Origin: Micromonospora phaseoli
GTDB lineage: Bacteria > Actinomycetota > Actinomycetes > Mycobacteriales > Micromonosporaceae
Assembly: GCF_900109115.1 (NCBI RefSeq)
Contig: NZ_FNYV01000003.1
Location: 26,718 to 90,717 of the forward strand
DNA length: 64,000 nucleotides
Direction: 5' to 3'
Shown here piece after piece: positions 1 through 7,544 of the stretch; positions within the stretch are counted from its first letter, which is position 1, and every line of letters starts with the position of its first letter. The translations under genes and the position numbers were made by a program. A model generated the notes under the pieces. That model saw only the letters and a list, made by a program, of their open reading frames with translations, did no database searches and was not told where the DNA came from.

Positions 1-2
1 TG

Positions 3-827
3 GTGGCGAACGGATTCGTCATCGAGATCGAGGACCGGGGCCTCGGCATGAGCGAGGAGGACCTCGCCGCGGCCAACGAGCGCATCGCCACCCCCACCGA
101 GTTCAACCTCGACACCGCCGCCCAGCTCGGGCTGTTCGTGGTCAGCCAGCTTGCCGCGAAACACCAGGTCCGCGTGCAGCTCAAGGCATCGCCCTACGGC
201 GGTACGACTGCCGTGGTGCTGATTCCCAAGAGCCTGGTGACCGACGCCACCACCACCACGACGTCGACCACGGCTGGCGGCAACATGACCACCACCAGCA
301 CGGTCACCGCGGGCGGTGGCGTGGGCACCGCAGTGACCCACCCGACGTCGGTCGCGGTGGCAGAGCCGCAGCCCCTGCACCGTCCGACGGTGGAGCTGCC
401 GACCCTCGCTCGACCACCAGCCGATTCCGACGCTCCGCCGCTGCCGCTTCGCCGGGCCGCCGACGAAGCCGCGACCGTGGTGGACGAACCACCTCGCAGC
501 GCCCCGCCAACCGGGATGGACGAGTCGCCGCACAGCGCCCCGCCGCCAGCCCAGCGCACGGCACCCGCCACCGCGCACACCGAGGGTGGACTGCCCATGA
601 GGCGTCGCCAGGCCCACCTCGCGCCACAACTGCGCGACGGGTCGACGGCGGAAGGCCCGGACACCGCCGAGGCCGACAAGGAAAGGTCGCCCGAACACGT
701 TCGCTCCCGGATGAGCTCTTACCAGAGCGGCACCCGTCGCGGACGCGCCGAAGCGCAACGTCTCGGCGACGGAGAAGAGCAGGGCCACGCGGACCACGGA
801 CCTTCCGCGACCGAAGCCGATCGGTGA
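3..827 (+). CDS. Conservon 1 sensor (CvnA-type histidine kinase), 3' part only
   Basis: This is the C-terminal part of a CvnA-type sensor kinase whose 5' end lies outside the window. The first 75 residues are the end of a HATPase_c domain: the ATP-lid motif EDRGLGMS is at residues 9-16, followed by LGLFVVSQLAAKHQV and GGTTAVVLIP. The remaining 200 residues are a disordered Thr/Pro/Ala/Arg-rich tail with TTTT runs, as is usual in conservon kinases. The stop overlaps the GTG of the next gene (GTGA), so the genes are co-translated. By family knowledge, CvnA proteins are membrane-bound and work with a roadblock protein, a DUF742 protein and a small GTPase in a G-protein-like signalling complex. 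The same gene order is complete at 54438-58689. Confidence 0.88.
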   Translation: MANGFVIEIEDRGLGMSEEDLAAANERIATPTEFNLDTAAQLGLFVVSQLAAKHQVRVQLKASPYGGTTAVVLIPKSLVTDATTTTTSTTAGGNMTTTSTVTAGGGVGTAVTHPTSVAVAEPQPLHRPTVELPTLARPPADSDAPPLPLRRAADEAATVVDEPPRSAPPTGMDESPHSAPPPAQRTAPATAHTEGGLPMRRRQAHLAPQLRDGSTAEGPDTAEADKERSPEHVRSRMSSYQSGTRRGRAEAQRLGDGEEQGHADHGPSATEADR

Positions 828-1258
828 GAAAGAGGAACGGGCAAGTGCAGCAGAACTCTGCGAGCGCCGATCTGACCTGGCTGCTCAACGACCTGGTCGG
901 GCGGGTCAAACAGGCCGAGCATGCCATCGTCCTCAGCGTCGACGGCCTGCTCCTGGCTTCCTCCGCCGGGCTCTCCCGGGACGACGCGGAGCACCTGGCC
1001 GCGATGTCGGCGGGGATCCAGAGCCTCGCCAAGGGCGCGGGCAAGCGGTTCGGCGGCGGCAAGGTACGGCAGACCATCATCGAGATGGACTCGTCGTTCC
1101 TGTTCGTCTCGGCCGCCGGCAGCGGCGCCTGCCTCGCCGTCCTCGCGGCCGAGGAAGCCGATGTCGGGCTCATCGCCTACGAGATGGCGATGGTCGTGAC
1201 ACGGGCTGGCAAGTTCCTCGCGTCACCATCTCGGTCGATCCAGCCCACCAACATCTAG
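824..1258 (+). CDS. Roadblock/LC7 domain protein (conservon 1, CvnB)
   Basis: A 144-residue cytoplasmic protein with one Roadblock/LC7 domain (about residues 15-125). The segment DLTWLLNDLVGRV followed by VLSVDGLLLASSAG is the typical beginning of the fold. Roadblock proteins regulate small GTPases by dimerising with partners, and here the partner is predicted to be the CvnD GTPase 370 bases downstream. The GTG start overlaps the stop of the upstream kinase by four bases. The closest relative in the window is the CvnB at 55400-55819, which shares the same domain and the YEMAM motif near the C-terminus. The last 20 residues are unconserved. Confidence 0.9.
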   Translation: MRKRNGQVQQNSASADLTWLLNDLVGRVKQAEHAIVLSVDGLLLASSAGLSRDDAEHLAAMSAGIQSLAKGAGKRFGGGKVRQTIIEMDSSFLFVSAAGSGACLAVLAAEEADVGLIAYEMAMVVTRAGKFLASPSRSIQPTNI

Positions 1259-1266
1259 GGGCCGCC

Positions 1267-1644
1267 ATGACGACGCCCGACACCGACCCCCACTGGGTAG
1301 ACGAGGCCGCCGGGCCCGTGGTCCGGCCGTACGCCGTGACCGGCGGGCGAGCCAAACCACGAAATGGCCACAACGTCGTCGCACTGCTACTCGCGACCCG
1401 GACGGCGCCACCGCAAGAGGCGTGGATGGCACCGGAGCACGCACAGATTGTCGACCTCTGCCAACGCCCGATTGCTCTGGCTGAGGTCGCCGCCAACCTC
1501 GGCCTGCCGCTCGGCACGGTACGGGTCCTGCTCGACGGACTGCTCGACCGCGGACTCGTCCGGGTCTCCGAACCCCGCGAGGCCGCCGCCCTTCCCGACA
1601 ACAGCGTATTCGAGGCGCTCATCAATGGACTACGTGCACTCTGA
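1267..1644 (+). CDS. DUF742 protein (conservon 1, CvnC)
   Basis: A 125-residue protein of the DUF742 family, the third member of every conservon. Visible family landmarks are the N-terminal WVDEAAGPVVRPYAVTGGR, a winged-helix-like middle (CQRPIALAEVAANLGLPLG, then VRVLLDGLLDRGLV) and the C-terminal VFEALINGLRAL. The winged-helix pattern suggests protein or nucleic acid binding, but no activity is established. It starts eight bases after CvnB and its 3' end overlaps the GTPase start by 20 bases, so the four genes form one translation-coupled operon. Confidence 0.9.
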   Translation: MTTPDTDPHWVDEAAGPVVRPYAVTGGRAKPRNGHNVVALLLATRTAPPQEAWMAPEHAQIVDLCQRPIALAEVAANLGLPLGTVRVLLDGLLDRGLVRVSEPREAAALPDNSVFEALINGLRAL

Positions 1645-2230
1645 TCGGGAAGACCGCCCGATCCTTCCCACTGCCATCAAGATCCTTGTCGCGGGCGGCT
1701 TCGGCGTCGGCAAGACCACCCTCGTCGGAGCCGTCAGCGAGACCAAACCGCTGCGCACCGAGGAACTCCTCACCGAGCAGGGCGTGGGCGTCGACGACCT
1801 CTCCGGCGTCGAAGCCAAGTCGACCACCACGGTGGCGATGGACTTCGGGCGGATCACCATCAGCGACGACCTTGTCCTCTACCTGTTCGGTACGCCCGGC
1901 CAGGACCGGTTCTGGTTCGTCTGGGACGAACTGGCTCTCGGTGCGCTGGGTGCCGTGGTGCTGGCGGACACCCGGCGACTCGCCGACTGCTTTCCGTCGG
2001 TCGACTACTTCGAGAGAGCGGGGCTGCCTTTCATCGTCGCGGTGAACTGCTTCCACGAGGCGAAGCGCTACAGCCTCGACGAGGTGCGACTGGCACTGGA
2101 TCTTGATCCCGGCATCCCGATCATGCTGTGTGACGCGCGGGAGAAGGAATCGTCCAAGGATGTCCTCATCAGGCTGCTGCAACATGTGATGAAGGGACGC
2201 GGGCTGAGCCGCGAACCACAGCCGGTGTAG
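1625..2230 (+). CDS. Conservon small GTPase (CvnD)
   Basis: A 201-residue P-loop GTPase of the conservon CvnD family. The Walker A motif GGFGVGKTT is at about residues 20-28, the G2-like KSTTTVAMDFGRI follows, and the G3 region reads LYLFGTPGQDRFWF. The N/TKxD-type motif is replaced by AVNCF, which is typical of this family. The ATG at 1625 is chosen because it places the P-loop about 20 residues from the N-terminus and overlaps the end of DUF742 by 20 bases, exactly the arrangement seen in conservon 2; the open frame itself extends further upstream. The GTPase is expected to be the output of the sensor complex at the membrane. Confidence 0.92.
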   Translation: MDYVHSDREDRPILPTAIKILVAGGFGVGKTTLVGAVSETKPLRTEELLTEQGVGVDDLSGVEAKSTTTVAMDFGRITISDDLVLYLFGTPGQDRFWFVWDELALGALGAVVLADTRRLADCFPSVDYFERAGLPFIVAVNCFHEAKRYSLDEVRLALDLDPGIPIMLCDAREKESSKDVLIRLLQHVMKGRGLSREPQPV

Positions 2231-2891
2231 CGGCCGGGCGACGCCAGCCGGGTACGGCCGGCCGGAGTCGATCCGCCTCCCGTCCAGAGTTGGCACAGAG
2301 CGCCCCGTCGGTGGCACGAAATATCAACATCTCCACCGGGGACCGGCCGCAGACTAATGATCGACGGGCGGTACCGGAGCGTGAGCGACGGAGCCGCCGA
2401 AACGGGGGTTCGACGGGGGTCTCGCTCGCGCCGGGTAATGCACCGCATCGCACCTCGGCGCAAGGCCCGTCACCAGCGGTTCCCGGCCCGGGCGTAGCCG
2501 CCCGGGGCGGGGACCGTGGGCCTCGTACGGTGAGCACTGCCGGTGCCGCAGGCCGCCGGTCGGCACGCCGTCAGCCGGGCAGTCGGTAGTGGCCGGACCG
2601 AGGGCGCCAACCGGCTGGCGGATCCTCGCCACCAGGCCGTCGACCGCCTCCCGCAGCAGGTCGGCGTGACCGGTGTGTCGGCCGTACTCCTCGATCAGGT
2701 CGCAGACCAGCCGCCGCAGGTTGGCCTGACGGCCGTCGGCCCCACGGGTGTGCACGAGCTGGTCGAGCCCTCCGGCGGCCAGCGCCACGTCGAGCCTCGC
2801 GCGGGACCGGCGTCCCGGTCAGCCGGAGGGTGGCGCGGGACGACCGGCTCGTCGAACCCGCGCCACCCGAGGTGGCCACCGCCGGACCGGG
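2231..2891. other. Gene-poor interval holding a decayed DinB-like fragment
   Basis: This 660-base stretch between CvnD and the sugar dehydrogenase holds no intact gene that I can support. It contains the DUF664 fragment described separately at 2580-2788. The frames on either strand outside that fragment have Arg/Pro/Gly-rich translations typical of non-coding high-GC DNA. I see no clear terminator after CvnD. Confidence 0.6.
2580..2788 (-). pseudogene. Fragment of a DinB/DUF664 family gene
   Basis: On the minus strand the translation reads LAAGGLDQLVHTRGADGR, then LRRLVCDLIEEYGRHTGH and ADLLREAVDGL. This matches the C-terminal half of mini-DinB (DUF664) proteins, where the [LI]xxHLIEEYxRHxGHADLLREAxDG block is the family signature. 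The expected N-terminal half, about 100 residues with the first helix of the four-helix bundle, is not found upstream in any frame. After DGL the frame continues into low-complexity sequence. I infer a decayed remnant; a very diverged complete gene is less likely. Confidence 0.5.
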
Positions 2892-4460
2892 TCAGCCCGG
2901 CTGGCAGGCGGTGCCGTTGAGTTGGAAGTCGGTCGGACGGTCATTGGTGCCGGAGTAGGTGGCCTGGAAGCCGAAGCTCACCGTGCCGTTGGTCGGCAGG
3001 TTGCCGTTCCAGGAGACGTTGCGTGCGGTCACACTCCTCCCCGACTGGGTGATCTGCGCGTTCCACCCGTTGGTGACCTGCTGGTTGCCGCTGAACGACC
3101 AGGTCAGGGTCCAGTTGGTCAGGGCTGCCCCGCGGTTGGTGACGCGTACGTCGGCGGTGAACCCGGTGTTCCACTGGTTGGCCGTCCAACCGACCGTGCA
3201 GGCAGCCGGCCCGGTCGTGGGCGGCGGCGTGGTCGGTGGCGGGGTGGTCGGTGGCGGCGTGGTGGGTGGCGGCGTGGTGGGTGGTGGCGTGGTGGGTGGT
3301 GGCGTGGTGGGTGGTGGCGTGGTCGGGGGCGGCGTCGCACCGTCCCGGGGCGGGAACCGCAGGACCCGGTCGTCGTTGGCCGCCGGGGTGCCCCGGCCGT
3401 CGCGGTTGCTGGTGGTGACCCAGAGCCACCCGTCGGGGCCGTACTCGACGGTGCGCAGCCGGCCGTAGCTGCCGATCAGTTCCGCAGTCGGGGTGCCGAC
3501 TCCCCCGGACCCGTTGAGCGGCACGTTCCACAGTCGGTTGCCGCGTAGGCTCGCCACGAAAAGCCGGTTGCCGGCGATGGCCGCTCCGCTCGGTGATGCC
3601 TCGGCGGGAGTCCAGGTGATCAGTGGGTCACGGAAGCGGGGGTCGTTCGCCCGCCCCTCCACTGTGGGCCAGCCGTAATTACCGCCAGCCACGATCAGGT
3701 TGATCTCGTCCCAGGTGTTCTGACCGAACTCGGTGGCATATAGTCGGCCCTGGGCGTCCCAGGCCAGTCCCTGCACGTGGCGGTGGCCGAGGCTGTAGAC
3801 CGGTGACCCGGCGCTCGGGTTGTCCGGCGGGACGGTGCCGTCCGGCCGGATCCGCAGGATCTTGCCGTTTCGGCTCTGCGGATTCTGTGCCGTGGCGGTC
3901 TGTCCGGCATCACCGACTCCGACGTAGAGCATCCCGTCCGGACCGAAGGCGATCCGGCCACCGTTGTGGACCGCCGCCCGACTCAGTCCGGTAAGGATCG
4001 GCTGCTGGGTCTGCGGCGCGGTGAGTCGGAACCTGGCGATGCGGTTGTCGGACGCGGTGGTGAAGTAGACGTAGATCCAACCGTCCTGGGCGTAGCTGGG
4101 CGAGACGGCCAGACCGAGCAGCCCACCCTCGCTGGTCGAGGTCACGCCGGAGATCGTGACGACGGGCTCGGGCTGCTGACCGGGACGGATGCGTACCACC
4201 TGGCCGGTGGGGCGTTGGGCGACCAGGGCACTGCCGTCGGGAAGGAAGTCCATCCCCCACGGCACCTGCAGGCCGGTGGCGACGGTCTCGGGTTGGGAGA
4301 AGTCGAAGTCGCCGACGGCGAGCAGCCCAGGCAGCGCGTCGGCGGCGGTACCGGGCGGGCGTTCCGCGTTCGGGACCGCACCGGCGAGGCCGCCGACACC
4401 GACGCTGCCGGCGAGCAGCCCGGCGGTGAGAGCGGCCCCGACCGCGAGTCGGATCCTCAT
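2892..4460 (-). CDS. Secreted PQQ-type glucose/sorbosone dehydrogenase with C-terminal CBM2
   Basis: The 522-residue protein starts with a Sec signal peptide (cleavage near residue 28). It then has a six-bladed beta-propeller of the glucose/sorbosone dehydrogenase family (about residues 52-373), with VATGLQVPWGMDFLPDGSALV, GLLGLAVSP, AVHNGGRIAFGPDGMLYVGVGD and GHRHVQGLAWD. A Pro-Thr linker of PTTPPP units (about 376-418) leads to a CBM2 carbohydrate-binding module (419-522) with conserved Trp residues. Family members oxidise the C1 hydroxyl of sugars using PQQ or act as related lyases or dehydrogenases; the CBM2 should anchor it on cellulose or chitin outside the cell. The RBS GGAGGGGG lies just before the ATG, in unusually AT-rich leader DNA. 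The exact substrate cannot be read from sequence. Confidence 0.88.
   Translation of the reverse strand: MRIRLAVGAALTAGLLAGSVGVGGLAGAVPNAERPPGTAADALPGLLAVGDFDFSQPETVATGLQVPWGMDFLPDGSALVAQRPTGQVVRIRPGQQPEPVVTISGVTSTSEGGLLGLAVSPSYAQDGWIYVYFTTASDNRIARFRLTAPQTQQPILTGLSRAAVHNGGRIAFGPDGMLYVGVGDAGQTATAQNPQSRNGKILRIRPDGTVPPDNPSAGSPVYSLGHRHVQGLAWDAQGRLYATEFGQNTWDEINLIVAGGNYGWPTVEGRANDPRFRDPLITWTPAEASPSGAAIAGNRLFVASLRGNRLWNVPLNGSGGVGTPTAELIGSYGRLRTVEYGPDGWLWVTTSNRDGRGTPAANDDRVLRFPPRDGATPPPTTPPPTTPPPTTPPPTTPPPTTPPPTTPPPTTPPPTTGPAACTVGWTANQWNTGFTADVRVTNRGAALTNWTLTWSFSGNQQVTNGWNAQITQSGRSVTARNVSWNGNLPTNGTVSFGFQATYSGTNDRPTDFQLNGTACQPG
3214..3333. repeat. 15-bp tandem repeats encoding the Pro-Thr linker
   Basis: About eight in-frame copies of a 15-base unit, on the plus strand close to GTGGTGGGTGGTGGC, encode the (PTTPP)n linker of the sugar dehydrogenase on the minus strand. 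A near-identical array lies in the GH6 cellulase at 62327-62453. Such arrays expand and contract by slippage or recombination, so linker length may vary between strains. Confidence 0.85.
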
Positions 4461-4476
4461 ACCCCCTCCTAAATTA

Positions 4477-4496
4477 ATTGATTTTTGTCAATATAA
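4477..4496 (-). promoter_or_regulatory. AT-rich promoter/operator before the sugar dehydrogenase
   Basis: On the minus strand a candidate -10 hexamer TTATAT (4491-4496) is followed by the inverted repeat ATTGA-N6-TCAAT (4477-4492), which would cover the transcription start. This AT-rich patch stands out sharply from the surrounding DNA. No good -35 is visible. The palindrome suggests repressor binding, but the regulator is unknown. Confidence 0.4.
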
Positions 4497-4557
4497 CACG
4501 TCGTATTCAGCTTTACCGCGAAGAGCGTGGGTTGCCGACGGCTGCTGAGATCGAGGC

Positions 4558-4992
4558 ATGGTGGAGAACTCGCATGCCAGCGCCGGTCGGTGGGAGCCGG
4601 CCTACCGGCCACCCGGATGGTTCGTGACCCGGGTGGCCAACCCATTGGTGCGACGGCTCGGCGCGGCCAGCACGCTCACCGTGACGCGCCGGACCACCGG
4701 CACGCCGCAGCGCGTACCGGTGAACATCCTCGAACTGGACGGCGAGCGATACCTGGTCTCGGTGCGCGGCCGCACCGAGTGGGTACGCAACGTCCGGGCC
4801 GCCGGCCACTGCACGGTGGACCGACGTGGCCGAAGCGCCCGGTACCGGGCGGTGGAGATCTCCGGCGGGCAGCGCGAGATGGTCCTCGCCGCCTACCGGG
4901 AGCGCTGGGGCACCGGGCCGGTACGCCGCCTCCTCGACGAACTACCCGACCCCTGCGACCACCCGACCTTCCGCCTCGACCCCGTCGGGTAG
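4558..4992 (+). CDS. Deazaflavin-dependent nitroreductase family protein (Ddn-like)
   Basis: A 144-residue protein of the F420-dependent nitroreductase/quinone reductase family (PF04075, Ddn-like split-barrel fold). Typical blocks are LTVTRRTTGTPQRVPVNILE, YLVSVRGRTEWVRNVRAAG and the C-terminal HPTFRLDP. These proteins usually bind coenzyme F420 and reduce quinones or other acceptors; the F420 phosphate-binding Arg/Lys cluster matches the TRRTTG region. Length agrees with the family. The gene is transcribed away from the sugar dehydrogenase and shares the 97-base divergent promoter region with it. Physiological substrate unknown. Confidence 0.85.
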   Translation: MVENSHASAGRWEPAYRPPGWFVTRVANPLVRRLGAASTLTVTRRTTGTPQRVPVNILELDGERYLVSVRGRTEWVRNVRAAGHCTVDRRGRSARYRAVEISGGQREMVLAAYRERWGTGPVRRLLDELPDPCDHPTFRLDPVG

Positions 4993-5095
4993 GCCCGACC
5001 GGGCTCGTCACGCCACCGCGGGCGGGAGCGGCGAGTAACCGGACCCTGACAGAACGACGGCGCAGCCAACACCCACGGTAATCGCGACCCTCATC

Positions 5096-5104
5096 ACGTG
5101 TTAT
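5096..5104. promoter_or_regulatory. Nonamer shared by two promoter regions
   Basis: The sequence ACGTGTTAT here, 67 bases before the sensor kinase start, also occurs on the minus strand at 4493-4501, where it overlaps the candidate -10 of the sugar dehydrogenase. Both copies point towards the gene they precede. It may be a common promoter element or a regulator site; chance is not excluded for a nonamer. Confidence 0.3.
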
Positions 5105-5170
5105 TCTCCGGCGTCGATCTCCGCAGCGCGGACCCGGATCGGGTCGTTTGTCGCAAAGGACGCCTTCCCG

Positions 5171-6349
5171 ATGCCGGCCCCGCCCAGTCCGACCAAGCCA
5201 CCCGCCCCGTTGGAACGTCCGGGTGCCGGCGCACTGGCATTCATCTTCACCCGGCTGCCGGCACTGCTGCGGCTCTCCTGCGGGCTGGTCTGCGCAGTCG
5301 TGGCGCTCGCCGTGCGTACCCCGCCGGTGCGTCCGGGCCTGCTGGTGCCCGCCATCGCGGTGTTGACCGCCTGGTCGATCTGGTACGCACTGCGCGCCTG
5401 GAGCCACGGCATCGACGCACCGCTCGTCGCCGGGGACGTGGCGCTGACCAGTGCCGCCTGCCTGGCCATCCCGGTGTTGGTCGCGCCCGAGGTGCTGCCC
5501 GGCGAGTCGAGCTGGATCGCCGTGCTGGCGAGCACCACCGTGATCAACACTCAGGCGACGGCTCCGGCCCGCTGGTCCATCCCGGCCGGGCTGCTGGTCA
5601 CCGTCGCCTACGCGGCGGGCGCGTACACGGCCGGCGACCCCACCGAGGCGAGCGCCCATGCCGCGACCCTGCTGGCACAGACCGCCTGCACGGCGATGAT
5701 GACCACGGTGATGCGACGACGCATCGCCCGGGCCGACACCGAATTCCTGGCCGACCAGCGGGCCGCCCGGGACGCGCTGGTCGCCCGCACCGCCCGGGAG
5801 GCGGAACGGCAGCAGAATCGCGACCTGCACGACACCGTCCTGGCCACGCTGACCATGGTCGGGCAGGGCGCGGTGACCGGCCCCTCCACGGCGCTGCGCG
5901 AGCGGTGCGCCGCCGATCTGCGTACCCTCGCCACCCTGGCCGACGCCCGGTCGGTGCCGCACGACGCAACGGCCCGGCTCGACGAACGGCTGCGGCAGGT
6001 GTGCGCCCGACTGCCCGGCCTGCCGGTCACCGCAGACCTGCCACCGTGCTCCGTGCCGGCACCGGTCGCGGAGGCGGTCGCGGAGAGCACCCACGCCGCA
6101 CTGTCCAACGTGGCGCGGCACGCCCCCGGCGCCCGGAGCACCCTGCGGCTGCGACGCTTCGCCGGCAGCGTGACCGTCGAGGTGACCGACGACGGTCCCG
6201 GCTTCGACCCTGCGACGGTCCCCGCACATCGGTACGGCCTGCGCGAGTCGGTAGGCGGCCGGATGGCTGCGATCGGCGGTCGGGTCGACATCGACACCGC
6301 GCCCGGCCACGGGACCCGGATCCGGCTGGAGTGGTCGGATGTCGGCTGA
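5171..6349 (+). CDS. Membrane sensor histidine kinase (NarL-system type)
   Basis: A 392-residue kinase with an N-terminal membrane domain of about five or six hydrophobic segments (residues 25-185), a short coiled linker and a HisKA_3-type dimerisation box RDLHDTVLATL near residue 218 that holds the phospho-accepting His. A HATPase domain follows at about 300-390, with NVARHAPGA as N box, DDGPGFDP as G1 and GLRESVGGRMAAIGG as G2. It should autophosphorylate and pass phosphate to the NarL-type regulator encoded third in this operon. The signal sensed is unknown. Its 3' end overlaps the next gene by 11 bases. Confidence 0.9.
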   Translation: MPAPPSPTKPPAPLERPGAGALAFIFTRLPALLRLSCGLVCAVVALAVRTPPVRPGLLVPAIAVLTAWSIWYALRAWSHGIDAPLVAGDVALTSAACLAIPVLVAPEVLPGESSWIAVLASTTVINTQATAPARWSIPAGLLVTVAYAAGAYTAGDPTEASAHAATLLAQTACTAMMTTVMRRRIARADTEFLADQRAARDALVARTAREAERQQNRDLHDTVLATLTMVGQGAVTGPSTALRERCAADLRTLATLADARSVPHDATARLDERLRQVCARLPGLPVTADLPPCSVPAPVAEAVAESTHAALSNVARHAPGARSTLRLRRFAGSVTVEVTDDGPGFDPATVPAHRYGLRESVGGRMAAIGGRVDIDTAPGHGTRIRLEWSDVG

Positions 6350-7544
6350 ACCGCACACCACCCTCCTCCCGCAGTCGGCGCGGTCGTACCCGAAACCGGA
6401 TGCCCGGACCACGGAGGCGACCGACGAGGTCGACGCGGCTCGGGCGGCGGCAGCGGTGGCGCGCACCTCCGACCGGGGGGCCCGGGTCGTCGCGGTGACC
6501 ATCGCGCTGGTCTGGCACCTCGTGATCGGGCTGCCGGCGGTGCTGGCCGCCCGATCGGCGCTGGCGGTGCCCCACGTGGTGCTCGGCGGCTGGCTGCTGG
6601 TGGCCGGGCTCGGGGTGGCCGCCGGGATCCGGTTGCTGCGCGACAAGCCGCTGCCGGCACCGCCGCTGGTCGGCGTCCTGCTCCTGGTCGACGTGGTGGT
6701 CTTCGCCGCGGTCGGTCGAGGGCAGCTGTTCAGCCCCGCCAACTGGGTCTGGGGGACGCTCGCCTGGTTCTTCCTGGTGGTGCTCTGGGGACGGCCGGTG
6801 CGGTGGCTGCTCGCGTTGCTGGCCGCCCACGCGGCCACCGCGCTGACGGCCGTCGCGTTGTACGGCGCGACCGGCGCCGCCGACCTGGCCCGGTCCACGA
6901 TGGCCCTGTACGGCACCTCGTCGCTGCCGGTGGCGGTCTTCGCCGGCGCGGCGGTACTCGCCACGCTGTCCCGGGCCCGGGCCGCCACGGCAGCGACCAC
7001 GAACGCGATGGTGGCCGAGCGGGAGGCCGCCGAGCGTACCCGGCACGACCGGCGGGAACGGCTGGCGTTCGTCAGCCAGGCCGCCAGCGAGCTGCTGACC
7101 GAACTGGCGCAGGGGGAGGCCGATCCGACCGACCCGCAGGTGCAGCGCCGCTGCGTACGCGCCGCGACCCGGCTGCGCCGCCTGATCGCCGAGTCCGACG
7201 ACGTGCCCCATCCACTCCTGCACGAGCTGCGCGCCGCAGCCGACCTGGCCGAACGCAACGGACTCCCCATCGACCTGGTCACAATTGGTACGCCGCCATC
7301 GCTGCCGGTGCCGATCCGCCGCAGTCTGGCCGATCCGCTCACCGCCGTCCTCGCGGACGCGCGCGACTGGGCCCGACTGACCGTCGTCTCCGGACCGGAC
7401 GAGGTGGTGGTCAGCCTCGTCACACCCGACCGGGCCGGCCCCGACCCCGCCGGGCATCCGCCGGTGGACAGCGGCGGGCAGGTCGAGCACCTATACGAAC
7501 GGGACGGGATGATCAGATGGACGCAGACGCGGTGGCACCGGTGA
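6339..7544 (+). CDS. Degenerate membrane histidine-kinase-like protein
   Basis: A 401-residue protein with the plan of a sensor kinase: a hydrophobic domain of about five or six helices (residues 48-225), a charged coiled segment and a C-terminal domain. The expected His box is replaced by RRERLAFVSQAASELL, which has no His, and the C-terminal region lacks recognisable N, G1 and G2 ATP-binding boxes. It is therefore unlikely to be an active kinase. It lies between an active-looking kinase and its response regulator, overlapping them by 11 and 28 bases. A role as partner or inhibitor of the kinase in a heteromer is an inference from position only. Confidence 0.75.
   Translation: MSAEPHTTLLPQSARSYPKPDARTTEATDEVDAARAAAAVARTSDRGARVVAVTIALVWHLVIGLPAVLAARSALAVPHVVLGGWLLVAGLGVAAGIRLLRDKPLPAPPLVGVLLLVDVVVFAAVGRGQLFSPANWVWGTLAWFFLVVLWGRPVRWLLALLAAHAATALTAVALYGATGAADLARSTMALYGTSSLPVAVFAGAAVLATLSRARAATAATTNAMVAEREAAERTRHDRRERLAFVSQAASELLTELAQGEADPTDPQVQRRCVRAATRLRRLIAESDDVPHPLLHELRAAADLAERNGLPIDLVTIGTPPSLPVPIRRSLADPLTAVLADARDWARLTVVSGPDEVVVSLVTPDRAGPDPAGHPPVDSGGQVEHLYERDGMIRWTQTRWHR

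Noticed and set aside
2571..2879. A 102-residue minus-strand frame overlapping the DinB fragment
   Set aside because: It is a different frame from the DUF664 match and its translation is Arg/Gly/Ala-rich with no family pattern.
3214..3333. CRISPR-like short tandem repeats (also 62327-62453)
   Set aside because: The repeats are in frame, without spacers, and encode Pro-Thr linkers between a catalytic and a CBM2 domain.
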